Positions 24,845-33,801 are shown, counted from the first letter of the stretch. The stretch: 64,000 nt of DNA from Egicoccus sp. AB-alg2 (GCF_041821065.1 NZ_JBGUAX010000007.1:186001-250000); one strand, 5' to 3'. Translations and numbers: made by a program. Notes: generated by a model not told the origin, from the letters alone.

Positions 24845-26029
24845 CGACACGCTGGGGCGCAGACGGCGGGCGCCGGTGTTGATGACCAGTGCCCCGAGGG
24901 CCACGCAGCCGGCCCCGGCGAACAGCGCCAGCGCCGGACCGCGCACGTCCACCGCCGCCCCGGACAGCGCGGCCCCGGCGGCCACGCCGAACACGACCGC
25001 GGACTGGGTCCACGACTGCGCCTCGGTCTGGGTGCCGGCCAGCGCCAGGTCGTCGATGAGCTGGAAGGCGCAGATGGTGGTCGGTGCGAGGAACAGGCCG
25101 CCGACGAACAGCGCCACGGCGAACGAGCCCAGCGAGCCCAGCGCCAGCGGCAACAGCGTCAGGCCGAGGGCCATGACCACGACCAGCACGCGCAGGCGCT
25201 GCTCGAGCGTCCCCGGCCAGGACCGGGAGCCGTACACGAGCCCCCCGAGCAGGCTGCCGCCCGCGATCGCGGCCAGCAGGCCACCGGCGGCGTCCGGCTC
25301 CCCGGCCAGTTCGGCCACCGCCGGCACGACGATGTCGATCACGCCGAACACCACCGCGATGCAGGCGAAGGCCAGCACCATCACCCGAATGCCGACCGCC
25401 CGCAGGGCCCCGCCGACGCCGACCGCGTGCACGCGCGGCGGGATCGCCCGCGCCGCCCCGGTCGCCGCGTAGCCCAGGGCGCCGACCATCGCGATGGTGC
25501 CCGCCACGATCACGGCGACCCCACCGCCGAGCCGTGCGTTGATGGCCGCCGCCGCGAGCGGCCCGACGATGAACCCGAGCTCCACGGCGATCGAGGACAC
25601 GGCGAACGCCGTCTCGCGCTGGCGACCCGTGGGGAACAGCCGGGACAGCAGCACACGCGAGCACGCGGTCACCGGTGGCAGGAACAGCCCCGTGATCACG
25701 GTCACCACCACCAGCAGCGGCACCGGCGCTCCCCGGCCGGCGAGCACCGCCAGCGCCGCGGTCCCGGCGGCGTACACCAGTGCGTCCGGCACCAGGAGGC
25801 GGGCCTGTCCGATCCGGTCCGCCAGCCGGCCCTGCACGGGTGAACCGAGCCCGACGCCGATCTGATGGGCGGAGGTGACCAGGCCCGCGGCGGCGTAGCC
25901 GTAGCCGTGGCCGCGCAGCATCAGCACGATCGCGAGGGCGATCATGCCGGGCGTCAGCCGCGAGACGGTCGAGGCGACCAGCGGCCAGCGGGCGTCGGGA
26001 TGGGCGAACAGGTCGCGGTAGGCGCGCAA
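24836..26029 (-). CDS. MFS transporter
   Basis: This 397-residue major facilitator protein has about 12 hydrophobic segments. The loop 2-3 signature is visible as GRLADRIGQARLLVP near residue 65. It is a probable drug or metabolite efflux carrier by general resemblance to DHA1-type MFS; the substrate cannot be inferred. It is the last gene of a leftward group with the GNAT gene (61 bases upstream) and the 55-residue membrane peptide gene. Confidence 0.8.
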   Translation of the reverse strand: MRAYRDLFAHPDARWPLVASTVSRLTPGMIALAIVLMLRGHGYGYAAAGLVTSAHQIGVGLGSPVQGRLADRIGQARLLVPDALVYAAGTAALAVLAGRGAPVPLLVVVTVITGLFLPPVTACSRVLLSRLFPTGRQRETAFAVSSIAVELGFIVGPLAAAAINARLGGGVAVIVAGTIAMVGALGYAATGAARAIPPRVHAVGVGGALRAVGIRVMVLAFACIAVVFGVIDIVVPAVAELAGEPDAAGGLLAAIAGGSLLGGLVYGSRSWPGTLEQRLRVLVVVMALGLTLLPLALGSLGSFAVALFVGGLFLAPTTICAFQLIDDLALAGTQTEAQSWTQSAVVFGVAAGAALSGAAVDVRGPALALFAGAGCVALGALVINTGARRLRPSVSPG

Positions 26030-26089
26030 GCGGGCACCAGCGGGAGCATCGAGGCGGCGCCGGCGTCGACGCCGCGGGAGGCGGACCGC

Positions 26090-26788
26090 TCAGCGTAGCC
26101 CGTGGGGGTCGCCGTCCTCGCCGCGGCTGGGGTGTGCCGAGGGCGCCGGGGCCGGCACCGGTACCCGCACGCGGCGCGGCAGGTGGGCGAGGATCTCCTC
26201 CAGGGCGTGCTCCAGCGACTCCGCCCAGCGCAGGGTGCGGCGGGTGTCGATGCGGAACAACGGGGTACGTGGATGCTCGCCGTGCACCTCGAAGCCCTCG
26301 TGCAGCAACCAGGTCGCGGGTAGGTAGCAGCCCCGCTCCAGCCAGCGGCGGTCCCCGTAGGCCTCCACGGAGGTGATGTCGAGCCGGATCGCCTCCTTGA
26401 GCGCGGCCTGGACCAGCAGGCGGCCGAGGCCCAGGCCGCGCCACTGCGGCTGGACCCACACGGTCGCGAGCAGCAGCGCACCCGGCGAGGGTCGGGGCAC
26501 CAGCGCCGGCCGCGGATGGAAGGCCTCGGCTGGCCCGAACAGCGCGTGCGCGACCACCTCGTCGTCGATCTTGACGACCCGGCCGGCCGAACGCCCGTCC
26601 TGCGCGAGCGCGGAGGCCCAGGCCTGCTTGCGGGTGAGGGGGTCGGACCAGCGGCCGTTGCCGTCGAGCGCGGTGGGCGGGTCGTCCTGGGGGCGGCGGC
26701 CGCCGAGCTCCCAGAACAGGCACTCGCGGCAGTGCGGCGGTAGTTCCTCGACCACCTCGCCGTACAGCGGAACCACGCGGCGCGCCAT
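26090..26788 (-). CDS. GNAT family N-acetyltransferase
   Basis: This 232-residue protein starts at ATG 26788. The acetyl-CoA-binding loop is in VQPQWRGLGLGRLLVQAAL (Q/R-x-x-G-x-G), and a CRECLFWEL motif near residue 20 is typical of the GNAT found close to parB in many actinobacteria. A Pro-rich C-terminal tail is probably flexible. The substrate is unknown. It lies 9 bases downstream of the small membrane protein gene and is probably co-transcribed with it. Confidence 0.8.
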   Translation of the reverse strand: MARRVVPLYGEVVEELPPHCRECLFWELGGRRPQDDPPTALDGNGRWSDPLTRKQAWASALAQDGRSAGRVVKIDDEVVAHALFGPAEAFHPRPALVPRPSPGALLLATVWVQPQWRGLGLGRLLVQAALKEAIRLDITSVEAYGDRRWLERGCYLPATWLLHEGFEVHGEHPRTPLFRIDTRRTLRWAESLEHALEEILAHLPRRVRVPVPAPAPSAHPSRGEDGDPHGLR

Positions 26789-26797
26789 GGGGCCGCC

Positions 26798-26965
26798 TCA
26801 GCCCGGTCCGGGACGCGGCGCGGCGGTGGCCTCGTCGTCGGGTGGCAGCACCCGCAGCGCCAGGCCGGCGGCGATCGCGCCCACCAGGAGGCCGACGACC
26901 GCCCGTCGCCAGCCTCCGGCGGCGACATGGCGGGTCGCCGGTGGTGCCAGCTGGACCTCGGTCAT
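26798..26965 (-). CDS. Small single-pass membrane protein (55 aa)
   Basis: ATG 26965 is preceded at four bases by GAGGAGG, and the frame runs to a TGA at 26800-26798, nine bases before the GNAT start. The product is 55 residues with a basic N-terminus and one hydrophobic helix (AVVGLLVGAIAAGLALRVL), ending in a Pro/Ala/Gly tail. I do not recognise it. The strong ribosome site, the spacing to the next gene and the typical codon use argue that it is real. Confidence 0.6.
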   Translation of the reverse strand: MTEVQLAPPATRHVAAGGWRRAVVGLLVGAIAAGLALRVLPPDDEATAAPRPGPG

Positions 26966-27129
26966 CCGGCCTCCTCGCGACGGCGGGCTCGAGTGGGCCC
27001 GGGCGGAAGGTGTGCCGATGCGCCCTGGGCGGCTCGCTACGCTCGATGCTACCGGCGACGCGGGCGTGCTCGGCAGGGTCGCGCAGCGTCTCGCGACGCC
27101 CTCACGGGGCGACGACCCGAAAGACGTGT

Positions 27130-28419
27130 GTGCGGCTCGACACCGATCCCTACCTGGACCGCTACGCGGGCCGTGTGCAGGGGATGAGTGCGTCGGCGAT
27201 CCGCGCCCTGTTCGCCCTCACCGCGCGGCCGGAGATCGTGTCCTTCGCCGGGGGCAACCCCGCCGTCGAGGCCCTGGACCTCGAGGCGGCCGAGGCGGTG
27301 GCGGCCGCCGTCGTGCGCGAGACGGGTGCGACGGCCCTGCAGTACGGCATCGGGCAGGGCCGCCCGGAGCTGCGCGAACAGCTCGTCGAAGTGATGCACC
27401 ACGAGGACGTGCCGGCCCACGTCGACGACCTGGTCGTCACCGCCGGCGGGCAGCAGGCGCTGGAACTGATCGCCAAGTGCTTCGTGGATCCCGGCGACGT
27501 CGTCATCGCCGAGGGGCCGACCTACGTCGGTGGGATCGGCGCGCTCAGCAGCCACCAGGCCGACGTCCGCCACGTGCCCATGGACGCCGACGGGATGCGG
27601 GTCGACCTGCTCGAGGACCTGCTGCAGCAGCTGCGGGCCCAGGGGCGGCGTGCCAAGCTCGTCTACACGATCCCGAACCACCAGAACCCGGGCGGTGTGT
27701 CGCTGTCGCCCGAGCGCCGCCGACACCTGGCCGAGCTCGCCGAGCGCCACGACCTCCTGATCCTCGAGGACAACCCTTACGGGCTGCTGGACTTCGCCGG
27801 GCGGATCCAACCCTCGATCCGCCAGCTCGTGCCGGACCGCGTCGTCTACGTCGGGACCGTGTCGAAGACGTTCGCCCCGGGGGTCCGCACCGGCTGGATC
27901 GCCGCGCCGCATCCGATCCGGGACAAGCTGGTGCTGCTGCGCGAGGCCGCCGACCTCTGCCCTGCCACGCTGACCCAGATGATCGTCGAGCGCTGGCTGG
28001 CGGAACAGCCCTGGCGCGAGCAGGTCAAGCGCTTCCGCGGGGTCTACCAGGAGAAGGCCGAGGCGATGCTCGGCGCGCTGGACGCGCACATGCCGGCGGG
28101 GGTCACGTGGACGCGCCCCGCCGGGGCCTTCTACGTGTGGATGACCGTGCCGGCGGGCATCGACACGTCCGACCTGCTCGCCAAGGCGATCAACCACCGC
28201 GTCGCGTACGTACCTGGCCGCGGGTTCTACGCCGAGGGCTCGGGCGGCGACCAGCTGCGGCTGTGCTTCTCACAGCCCTCGACCGAACGCATCGTCGAGG
28301 GCGTCGAACGGCTCGGTGAGCTGCTGCACGCCGAGCTCGACCTGGTCCGGGCCGTCTACGGTGCACATGCCCCCACACCGCCGCCGCGCCCCAACGAGGG
28401 CCGCGGCGGCATCGGCTAG
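27130..28419 (+). CDS. PLP-dependent aminotransferase, class I/II (2-aminoadipate/aromatic type)
   Basis: This is a 429-residue fold-type I aminotransferase. The PLP motifs are FAGGNPAVEAL near the start, VTAGGQQALELIAK, PNHQNPGG, LILEDNPYGLL, the Schiff-base Lys in VSKTFAPGVRTGWI, and the Arg-carrying LRLCFSQPS. It resembles the GntR/MocR-type aminotransferase domain without the DNA-binding part. The start is uncertain: GTG 27130 is used, and ATG 27184 is possible. A TACGCT box lies near 27038. It is followed 21 bases later by a ddl-like gene, so a D-amino acid or wall role is possible. Confidence 0.85.
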   Translation: MRLDTDPYLDRYAGRVQGMSASAIRALFALTARPEIVSFAGGNPAVEALDLEAAEAVAAAVVRETGATALQYGIGQGRPELREQLVEVMHHEDVPAHVDDLVVTAGGQQALELIAKCFVDPGDVVIAEGPTYVGGIGALSSHQADVRHVPMDADGMRVDLLEDLLQQLRAQGRRAKLVYTIPNHQNPGGVSLSPERRRHLAELAERHDLLILEDNPYGLLDFAGRIQPSIRQLVPDRVVYVGTVSKTFAPGVRTGWIAAPHPIRDKLVLLREAADLCPATLTQMIVERWLAEQPWREQVKRFRGVYQEKAEAMLGALDAHMPAGVTWTRPAGAFYVWMTVPAGIDTSDLLAKAINHRVAYVPGRGFYAEGSGGDQLRLCFSQPSTERIVEGVERLGELLHAELDLVRAVYGAHAPTPPPRPNEGRGGIG

Positions 28420-28440
28420 CGACCACGCCAGGAGGTCCCC

Positions 28441-29403
28441 GTGCCGTCGAACGTCGCCGTCCTGTCGGGCGGCATCTCGCTCGAGCGCGAGGTGAGCCTG
28501 CGCTCGGGCACCCGGGTCGCCGACGCCCTGGCGGACCGTGGCCACGACGTCACCCGCGTGGACGTGGACGGTGAACTCGTCCACGTCCTGGAGCGCGGCG
28601 GCTTCGACGCGGCGTTCCTGACGCTGCACGGATCGGCGGGCGAGGACGGCACCGTGCAGGCGCTGCTCGAGCTGGTCGGGCTGCCGTACACCGGCCCGGA
28701 CGTGCTGGCCAGCTCGCTCGCGTGGAACAAGCCGATCGCGCAGGGCGTCTACCGCCGCGCCGGCATCCACACCCCCCGCAACGTGACGCTGACGCAGCAG
28801 GCCTTCCGCGAGATGGGCGCCGTGGCGGTGCTCGACCGGCTCGCGGCCGCCCTCGGGTCGCCGGTGGTCGTCAAGCCGGCGACCGGCGGGTCGTCGCTCG
28901 GGCTGACCATCGTCGAGGAGGCGGCCGGGCTGCCCCAGGCGATCGTGGGCGCGTTCAGCTACGCCGACACCGTCCTGCTCGAACAGTTCGTCGCCGGCAC
29001 CGAGGTGGCCGTGACGGTCCTGGACGGCCGCGCGCTGCCGGCGGTGGAGATCCACCCCAAGGAGGGCGCCTACGACTTCGCGGCGCGGTACACGGCCGGC
29101 GCGACGGAGTTCCACGCACCGGCCCGGCTGGATGACGCCGTCGCGCAGGCGTGCGCCGAGGCCGCGGTCGGGGCCTACCGGGCGATCGGGGCGCGCCACA
29201 TCTCGCGTGCCGACCTCGTCGTCGACGCCCACGGCACGCCGTGGCTGCTGGAGCTCGACACCTGCCCCGGCCTGACCGACACCTCGCTGGTGCCACTGGC
29301 CGCCGAGGCGGACGGGCTGTCGTTCGGTGACCTGTGCGAGACCTTGCTGGGCCTCGCGCTGGCCGACGGCGCCCGGGCCGCGACCGTGGACGCCGACGCA
29401 TGA
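28441..29403 (+). CDS. ddl: D-alanine-D-alanine ligase family ATP-grasp enzyme
   Basis: This 320-residue ATP-grasp ligase starts at GTG 28441 after AGGAGG. The N-terminal GGISLEREVSLRSG carries the Ddl Glu. KPATGGSSLG carries the Lys/Ser-Ser positions, and the metal sites are in ADLVVDAHGTPWLLELD. The normal ExNTxPGMT ends here as ELDTCPGLTDTS, with Asp replacing the Mg-binding Asn. Ddl joins two D-Ala for the peptidoglycan pentapeptide. It lies between an aminotransferase and a HAD gene, whose ATG overlaps its stop. It may be the sole Ddl or a paralogue with a different specificity. Confidence 0.85.
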   Translation: MPSNVAVLSGGISLEREVSLRSGTRVADALADRGHDVTRVDVDGELVHVLERGGFDAAFLTLHGSAGEDGTVQALLELVGLPYTGPDVLASSLAWNKPIAQGVYRRAGIHTPRNVTLTQQAFREMGAVAVLDRLAAALGSPVVVKPATGGSSLGLTIVEEAAGLPQAIVGAFSYADTVLLEQFVAGTEVAVTVLDGRALPAVEIHPKEGAYDFAARYTAGATEFHAPARLDDAVAQACAEAAVGAYRAIGARHISRADLVVDAHGTPWLLELDTCPGLTDTSLVPLAAEADGLSFGDLCETLLGLALADGARAATVDADA

Positions 29404-30158
29404 CCACCTCGGAGATCCCGATCGACCCGTCGGCCGCGCCGCCGCCCGACGCGGTCGACGACCACCTGCGCGAGCTCGACTTCGACCCGGAGACCGTCCC
29501 GGACCCGGACGGTCCCTCCCCGCGGACGGTCGTCTTCGACATCGGTGAGGTGCTCGTCGACGAGACCCGGGTGTGGTCGATCTGGGCCGACCTGCTCGGC
29601 GTGTCGCCCCTGACGTTCGCGGCGGTGCTCGGGGCCGCCATCTCCCAGGGCGAGGATCACCAACTCGTCTTCCCGCACCTGGCACCCAACATCGTCTGGG
29701 AGGAGTTCCAGGACGAGCACGAGCGACGCCTGGGTGGTCTGCAGGAACGCGACCTCTACCCGGACGTGCGCCCGTGCCTGGACGAACTGCGCAGCCTCGG
29801 CTTCGAGGTGGCGCTGGCGGGCAACCAGCCCGCGCTACGCAATGCCCAGCTGCGCGCCCTGGACCTGCCCCATGACGTGCTCGCGACGTCCGAGGAGCTG
29901 GGGGTGGAGAAGCCCGAGCTCGCGTTCTTCGAGGGCGTCATGCGTCTGGTCAAGGCGCCGGAGCCGGCCGACGTGCTGTACGTGGGCGACCGCATCGACA
30001 ACGACGTCGAGCCGGCGGCACGATTCGGCATGCGAACCTGCTGGCTGCGGCGCGGACCCTGGGCCCACCTGCAGGACCCGTCCGAGGACCTGGAGATCGA
30101 CCTCGTGCTCGAGGGGCTGGGTGAGTTGCCGCTGCTGTTGTCCGAGTGGCGCGGCTGA
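29400..30158 (+). CDS. HAD superfamily hydrolase
   Basis: This 252-residue protein starts at ATG 29400, with ATGA overlapping the ddl stop. After an acidic, Pro-rich leader of about 40 residues, HAD motif I is VFDIGEVLVDE. The nucleophile Asp is present, but the +2 acid is Gly, as in some FDxGxVL-type members. Motif II is LAGNQP, the motif III Lys is in EKPELAFF, and motif IV is YVGDRIDNDVEPA. A phosphatase role is plausible; the substrate is unknown. Confidence 0.8.
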   Translation: MTTSEIPIDPSAAPPPDAVDDHLRELDFDPETVPDPDGPSPRTVVFDIGEVLVDETRVWSIWADLLGVSPLTFAAVLGAAISQGEDHQLVFPHLAPNIVWEEFQDEHERRLGGLQERDLYPDVRPCLDELRSLGFEVALAGNQPALRNAQLRALDLPHDVLATSEELGVEKPELAFFEGVMRLVKAPEPADVLYVGDRIDNDVEPAARFGMRTCWLRRGPWAHLQDPSEDLEIDLVLEGLGELPLLLSEWRG

Positions 30159-30220
30159 GAAGAGGCGTCGCAAGCGCCCGGCAAGCCCGGGCGCTGCGGC
30201 CGGTACGAGGACGTGACGGG

Positions 30221-30913
30221 ATGAGCACAGGCAAGCAGGCGGCCGGCGAGGCAGCGGCCGAACTGGTCGAGTCGGGCATGCGGCTCGGGCTGGGCACCGG
30301 GTCGACCGTGGCGTTCTTCCTCGACGCCCTCGCGGCCCGGCGCCTGGACGTCGCGGGCGTCCCCACCTCCGAGGCGACCGCGGCCCGCTGCCGCGAGTTG
30401 GGCATCCGGCTGCTGGACATCGACGAGACGACGGAGCTGGACCTGGCCGTCGACGGCGCCGACGAACTCGACCAGCGGCTCCAGCTGATCAAGGGCGGCG
30501 GCGGCGCGCTGCTGCGCGAGAAGGTGGTCGCGTCCCTCGCCGTGCGGTTCGTGGTCATCGCGACCGTCGACAAGCTGGTCGATCGGCTCGGTGCGTCGTT
30601 CCCGCTCCCGGTCGAGGTGGTGCCGTTCGCCCGCCGGCCCGTCCACCATCGGCTGCAGCAGCGCGGCTTCGAGGTGGTCGAGCGCCACGGTGACGCGGGC
30701 CCCTATCGGACCGACAACGGCAACGCCATCCTCGACGCCCGCTTCCCCGGCGGGGTGCAGGATCCGACGGTGCTGGACATCGAGTTGGCACGCATGCCGG
30801 GGGTGGCCGACCACGGGCTCTTCGTGGACCTGGCCACCGACGCGCTACTGGGCGACGATCGCGGCGGCGTACAGCAACTCACCAACGAGTCGACAATCGA
30901 TTTGTCGACATAG
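30221..30913 (+). CDS. rpiA: Ribose-5-phosphate isomerase A
   Basis: This 230-residue enzyme interconverts ribose-5-phosphate and ribulose-5-phosphate in the pentose phosphate pathway. The motifs are GLGTGSTVAFFLDAL (phosphate loop), the catalytic DGADELD and KGGGGALLREK. The length and ATG 30221 start are typical. The last codons contain a palindrome (30889-30909), giving an unusual tail NESTIDLST. It is convergent with parB. Confidence 0.94.
   Translation: MSTGKQAAGEAAAELVESGMRLGLGTGSTVAFFLDALAARRLDVAGVPTSEATAARCRELGIRLLDIDETTELDLAVDGADELDQRLQLIKGGGGALLREKVVASLAVRFVVIATVDKLVDRLGASFPLPVEVVPFARRPVHHRLQQRGFEVVERHGDAGPYRTDNGNAILDARFPGGVQDPTVLDIELARMPGVADHGLFVDLATDALLGDDRGGVQQLTNESTIDLST
30889..30909. 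repeat. Palindrome at the rpiA 3' end
   Basis: GTCGACAA (30889-30896) and TTGTCGAC (30902-30909) are perfect 8-bp arms around TCGAT, inside the last rpiA codons and two bases before its stop codon. A related ATCGAC-TT-GTCGAT palindrome occurs at 35497-35510. The purpose is unknown. Confidence 0.6.
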
Positions 30914-30980
30914 AGACGTTGATGGCGCCGTGGTCGCTCGGATGTCGGTCAGACGTCGAGCGCCCCGGCGCGCCGCCACC

Positions 30981-32060
30981 TCAGGCGTCGGGCCGGGTCA
31001 GCTGGTCGAGGTCCGCGTCGTCCAGCGCGTCGAGGTCCAAGCCGCTGACGTCGTCCAGTCCTTCGAGGTCCGGCGCGTTGACGTCGACGGCGTCGAGGAC
31101 GGCATCGAGGTCGTCGTCCGCGCGCATGCCCTGCGCCTCGGTCACCGCGGCCGCCGCGGCCGGCAGATCGCTGCCGTCGCCCTCCAGGCCGCGAGCGATG
31201 ATGGCCACGACCCGCTCGAGATCGTCGACCGAACCGAACTCGATCTGCAGACGGCCGGTGCGGGCGCCCATGCTGATCTTCACTCGGGTCCGCAGGGCGT
31301 CGGAGAGGTCTTCCTGCAGGTCCACCAGCCCGGGAGCCACCGGGCGGCGACGCGCGCGGGGCGTGGCGGCTGGTTCCTCGACGCGTTCCAGCAGCCGGAG
31401 GCGCACGACCTCCTCGGTGGCCCGCACGGACAGCCCCTCAGCGACGACACGGTCGGCCATCCTGGTCATCTCGGCCGGGTCGTCGATCGCCAAGAGGGCC
31501 TTGGCGTGGCCCGCGCTGAGCACGCCGGCCGCGACACGTCGTTGCACGGCAGGCGGCAGGGCGAGCAGGCGCAGCGCGTTGCTGACGGCCGGGCGTGACT
31601 TGCCGAGTCGGTTCGCGAGCTCCTCCTGCGTGAACCCGAAGTCCTCCAGCAACTGCTGATAGGCGGCCGCCTCCTCGAGCGGGTTCAGCTGCACCCGGTG
31701 GATGTTCTCCACCAGGGCTTCCTTGAGCAGGTCCGCGTCGTCGGTGTGCCGCACGACCGCCGGCACCGTGTCCAGACCCGCCAGCCGCGAGGCGCGCAGG
31801 CGGCGTTCACCGGCGATCAGCTCGTACCTGCCGTCCTCCCGCGGCCGGACGACCAGCGGCTGCAGGACCCCCATGTCACGGATGGACGTGGCGAGGCCAG
31901 CCAACTCGTCCTCGTCGAACACGTCGCGCGGCTGGCGTGGGTTCGGGACGATCTGGTCGACGGCGACCTCGGCCAGGGTCGCCCGCGCCTCCTCGGTCGG
32001 ATCCTCACCGGGCGGGATCAGGGCTGCCAGGCCCCGGCCGAGACCACCACGTCGTGACAT
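30981..32060 (-). CDS. parB: Chromosome partitioning protein ParB
   Basis: This 359-residue CTPase/DNA-binding protein starts at ATG 32060. The N-terminal ParB boxes are GERRLRASRLAG and ENIHRVQLNPLEEA. The central helix-turn-helix is EELANRLGKSRPAVSNALRL. The C-terminal dimerisation region is followed by an acidic Leu/Asp-rich tail of about 50 residues (LDLDALDDADLDQL). It loads at parS and spreads to organise and segregate the origin. It is coupled to parA (TGATG overlap). Candidate parS sites lie 1.7 kb and further upstream. Confidence 0.96.
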   Translation of the reverse strand: MSRRGGLGRGLAALIPPGEDPTEEARATLAEVAVDQIVPNPRQPRDVFDEDELAGLATSIRDMGVLQPLVVRPREDGRYELIAGERRLRASRLAGLDTVPAVVRHTDDADLLKEALVENIHRVQLNPLEEAAAYQQLLEDFGFTQEELANRLGKSRPAVSNALRLLALPPAVQRRVAAGVLSAGHAKALLAIDDPAEMTRMADRVVAEGLSVRATEEVVRLRLLERVEEPAATPRARRRPVAPGLVDLQEDLSDALRTRVKISMGARTGRLQIEFGSVDDLERVVAIIARGLEGDGSDLPAAAAAVTEAQGMRADDDLDAVLDAVDVNAPDLEGLDDVSGLDLDALDDADLDQLTRPDA

Positions 32061-33088
32061 CACGCTTCCTCCTGCACCGAGCTGCGGACGGGGGCGGCAC
32101 CGCCCAGCAGGCGGTCCAACGGGGAGTCCTCGATCGGGGCGATGCCGAGGCCCAGCCGCTCGCCCACCTCGCGCGCGAGTCGCTGGTAGGCGCGCGAGCC
32201 GCGACTGTGGGGGTCGAACACGGTGATCGGCTGGCCGAAGCTCGGTGCCTCGGAGAGCCGCACGGTGCGCGGGATGACGGTGGCGTACGCACGATCGCCG
32301 AAGTAGCCGCGGACCTCGTCGACGACCTGCTGGGACAGGTTGGTCCGCCCGTCGAACATCGTGAGTACGACGCCGCCCAGCTCCAGCTCGCGGTTGAGGT
32401 TGTCCCCGACCAACTGCACCGTCCGCATGAGCTGGCCGAGTCCCTCGAGGGCGTAGTACTCGCACTGGATCGGCACCAGCACCTGGTCCGCGGCCACGAG
32501 TGCGTTGATCGTGAGCAGGCCCAGCGATGGCGGGCAGTCGACGAAGATCACGTCGTAGTCGCCGCGCACGGCGTCCAGGGCGCGACGCAGACGCAACTCG
32601 CGCGAGAACGCCGGTACGAGCTCGACCTCCGCACCCGCGAGGTCCAGCGACGAGGGCAGGACGTCGAGGTTCTCCAGCTCCGTGCGCTGACGCGCCTCGG
32701 TCACCGCCATGCCGTCGACCAGTACCTGGTAGGTGCTGGGCGCGCCCTCGGTGATGCGGTGTCCGAAGCCGGTGGTGGCGTTCCCCTGCGGATCCAGGTC
32801 GACCACCAGCACCCCGGCGCCGAGCTGCGCCAACGCCGCCGCGAGCGACACGGTGGTCGTCGTCTTCCCGACGCCGCCCTTCTGGTTCGCGATGCACATG
32901 ACGGTGGCACGCCGACCGCTTGACGAACCGGTGCCCGGACGCGGGGTGGTCACCGCCTCGACGAGCTCCGGTGGCGGCGGTGGAACCACGGCGCCGGCGC
33001 TGGGACCGCCGGACCCGGCCGGAGGCGCATCGAGGTCGGGTGCCGACGGCCCCTCGATCCCTCGGTTCCTGCCACGTTTCCACGCCAC
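32060..33088 (-). CDS. parA: Chromosome partitioning ATPase ParA
   Basis: This is a deviant Walker ATPase with QKGGVGKTTT, the VVDLDPQGN Walker A' region and VIFVDCPPSLG. An N-terminal extension of about 60 residues, rich in Pro and Gly, precedes the ATPase core. The start GTG 33088 is favoured because GAGGA lies nine bases upstream; GTG 33094 is two codons earlier but too close to that site. rsmG ends just upstream, and its TGA is part of the ribosome site, so rsmG-parA-parB form one operon. ParA drives origin segregation with ParB. Confidence 0.95.
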   Translation of the reverse strand: MAWKRGRNRGIEGPSAPDLDAPPAGSGGPSAGAVVPPPPPELVEAVTTPRPGTGSSSGRRATVMCIANQKGGVGKTTTTVSLAAALAQLGAGVLVVDLDPQGNATTGFGHRITEGAPSTYQVLVDGMAVTEARQRTELENLDVLPSSLDLAGAEVELVPAFSRELRLRRALDAVRGDYDVIFVDCPPSLGLLTINALVAADQVLVPIQCEYYALEGLGQLMRTVQLVGDNLNRELELGGVVLTMFDGRTNLSQQVVDEVRGYFGDRAYATVIPRTVRLSEAPSFGQPITVFDPHSRGSRAYQRLAREVGERLGLGIAPIEDSPLDRLLGGAAPVRSSVQEEA

Positions 33089-33099
33089 GAACACGGTCC

Positions 33100-33723
33100 T
33101 CAGATCGGCGGGCGCGCGATCCTAACAACCAGGGGTGACGGCCCTCCGTCGGTGTCCGCTGCTGCCGTGTCCGCGTCGTTCGGGGTGGCGACGACCCGCG
33201 CCCCGTAGCGACGCACTACCGGCTCCGCCGCGGCCAACTCCTCGGACCATCGCTCGCCCTTGATCGCGTGCAGGACTCCCCCGGGCCGGAGGAAGGGCAG
33301 CGTCCACGGGATCAGGCGCTCGAGGGACGCAACGGCACGGGCGGTCACGAGGTCGAACGAGGCGGCGAGTTCACCCCGCGCGAGGTCCTCCGCGCGGCCG
33401 TTGTGGACCGTGACCGCGAGGCCGAGTCGTGCGGCCGCGTCGCGCAGGAAGTCGGCCTTCTTGCGGGTGCTGTCCAGCAGGTGGATCTCGTACTCGGGTC
33501 GCACGATGGCGACGACCAGACCCGGGAATCCGCCGCCGGAGCCGATGTCCAGCAACCGTTGCGCCCCCGCGGGGAGCCCGCGCGCGAACGCCACCGACTC
33601 GGGGATGTGACGTGTGCGTAGTTCCGACCGTGCGAGTTTGGACACCAGGTTGTGCGGCGATGTCTCGACCGCACGCGTGAAGGCTTCGAGTGCGTCGCTC
33701 TGGCGCGGGGTCAGGGATTCCAT
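33100..33723 (-). CDS. rsmG: 16S rRNA (guanine-N7)-methyltransferase RsmG
   Basis: This 207-residue methyltransferase of the GidB family starts at ATG 33723. The SAM-binding motif is LLDIGSGGGFPGL, followed by IHLLDSTRKKADFL and the conserved VTARAVASLERL. It makes the m7G modification in the 530 loop of 16S rRNA (G527 in E. coli). Three parS-like sites lie 35-118 bases upstream of its start codon. It leads the rsmG-parA-parB operon. Confidence 0.95.
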   Translation of the reverse strand: MESLTPRQSDALEAFTRAVETSPHNLVSKLARSELRTRHIPESVAFARGLPAGAQRLLDIGSGGGFPGLVVAIVRPEYEIHLLDSTRKKADFLRDAAARLGLAVTVHNGRAEDLARGELAASFDLVTARAVASLERLIPWTLPFLRPGGVLHAIKGERWSEELAAAEPVVRRYGARVVATPNDADTAAADTDGGPSPLVVRIARPPI

Positions 33724-33757
33724 GCCGCTGACCCTACTCGGCGGGTGGTCCGCCTCC

Positions 33758-33771
33758 GTTCCACGTGGAAC
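33758..33771. promoter_or_regulatory. parS: parS-like site 1
   Basis: GTTCCACGTGGAAC is a perfect 14-bp palindrome, extended to 18 bp here by CC/GG. It has the CACGTG core of bacterial parS (consensus GTTTCACGTGAAAC) with a symmetric T-to-C change. It lies 35 bp upstream of rsmG. Confidence 0.88.
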
Positions 33772-33801
33772 GGCGCGCTCGAGTCGCGGCGGTGGCGAAG
33801 T

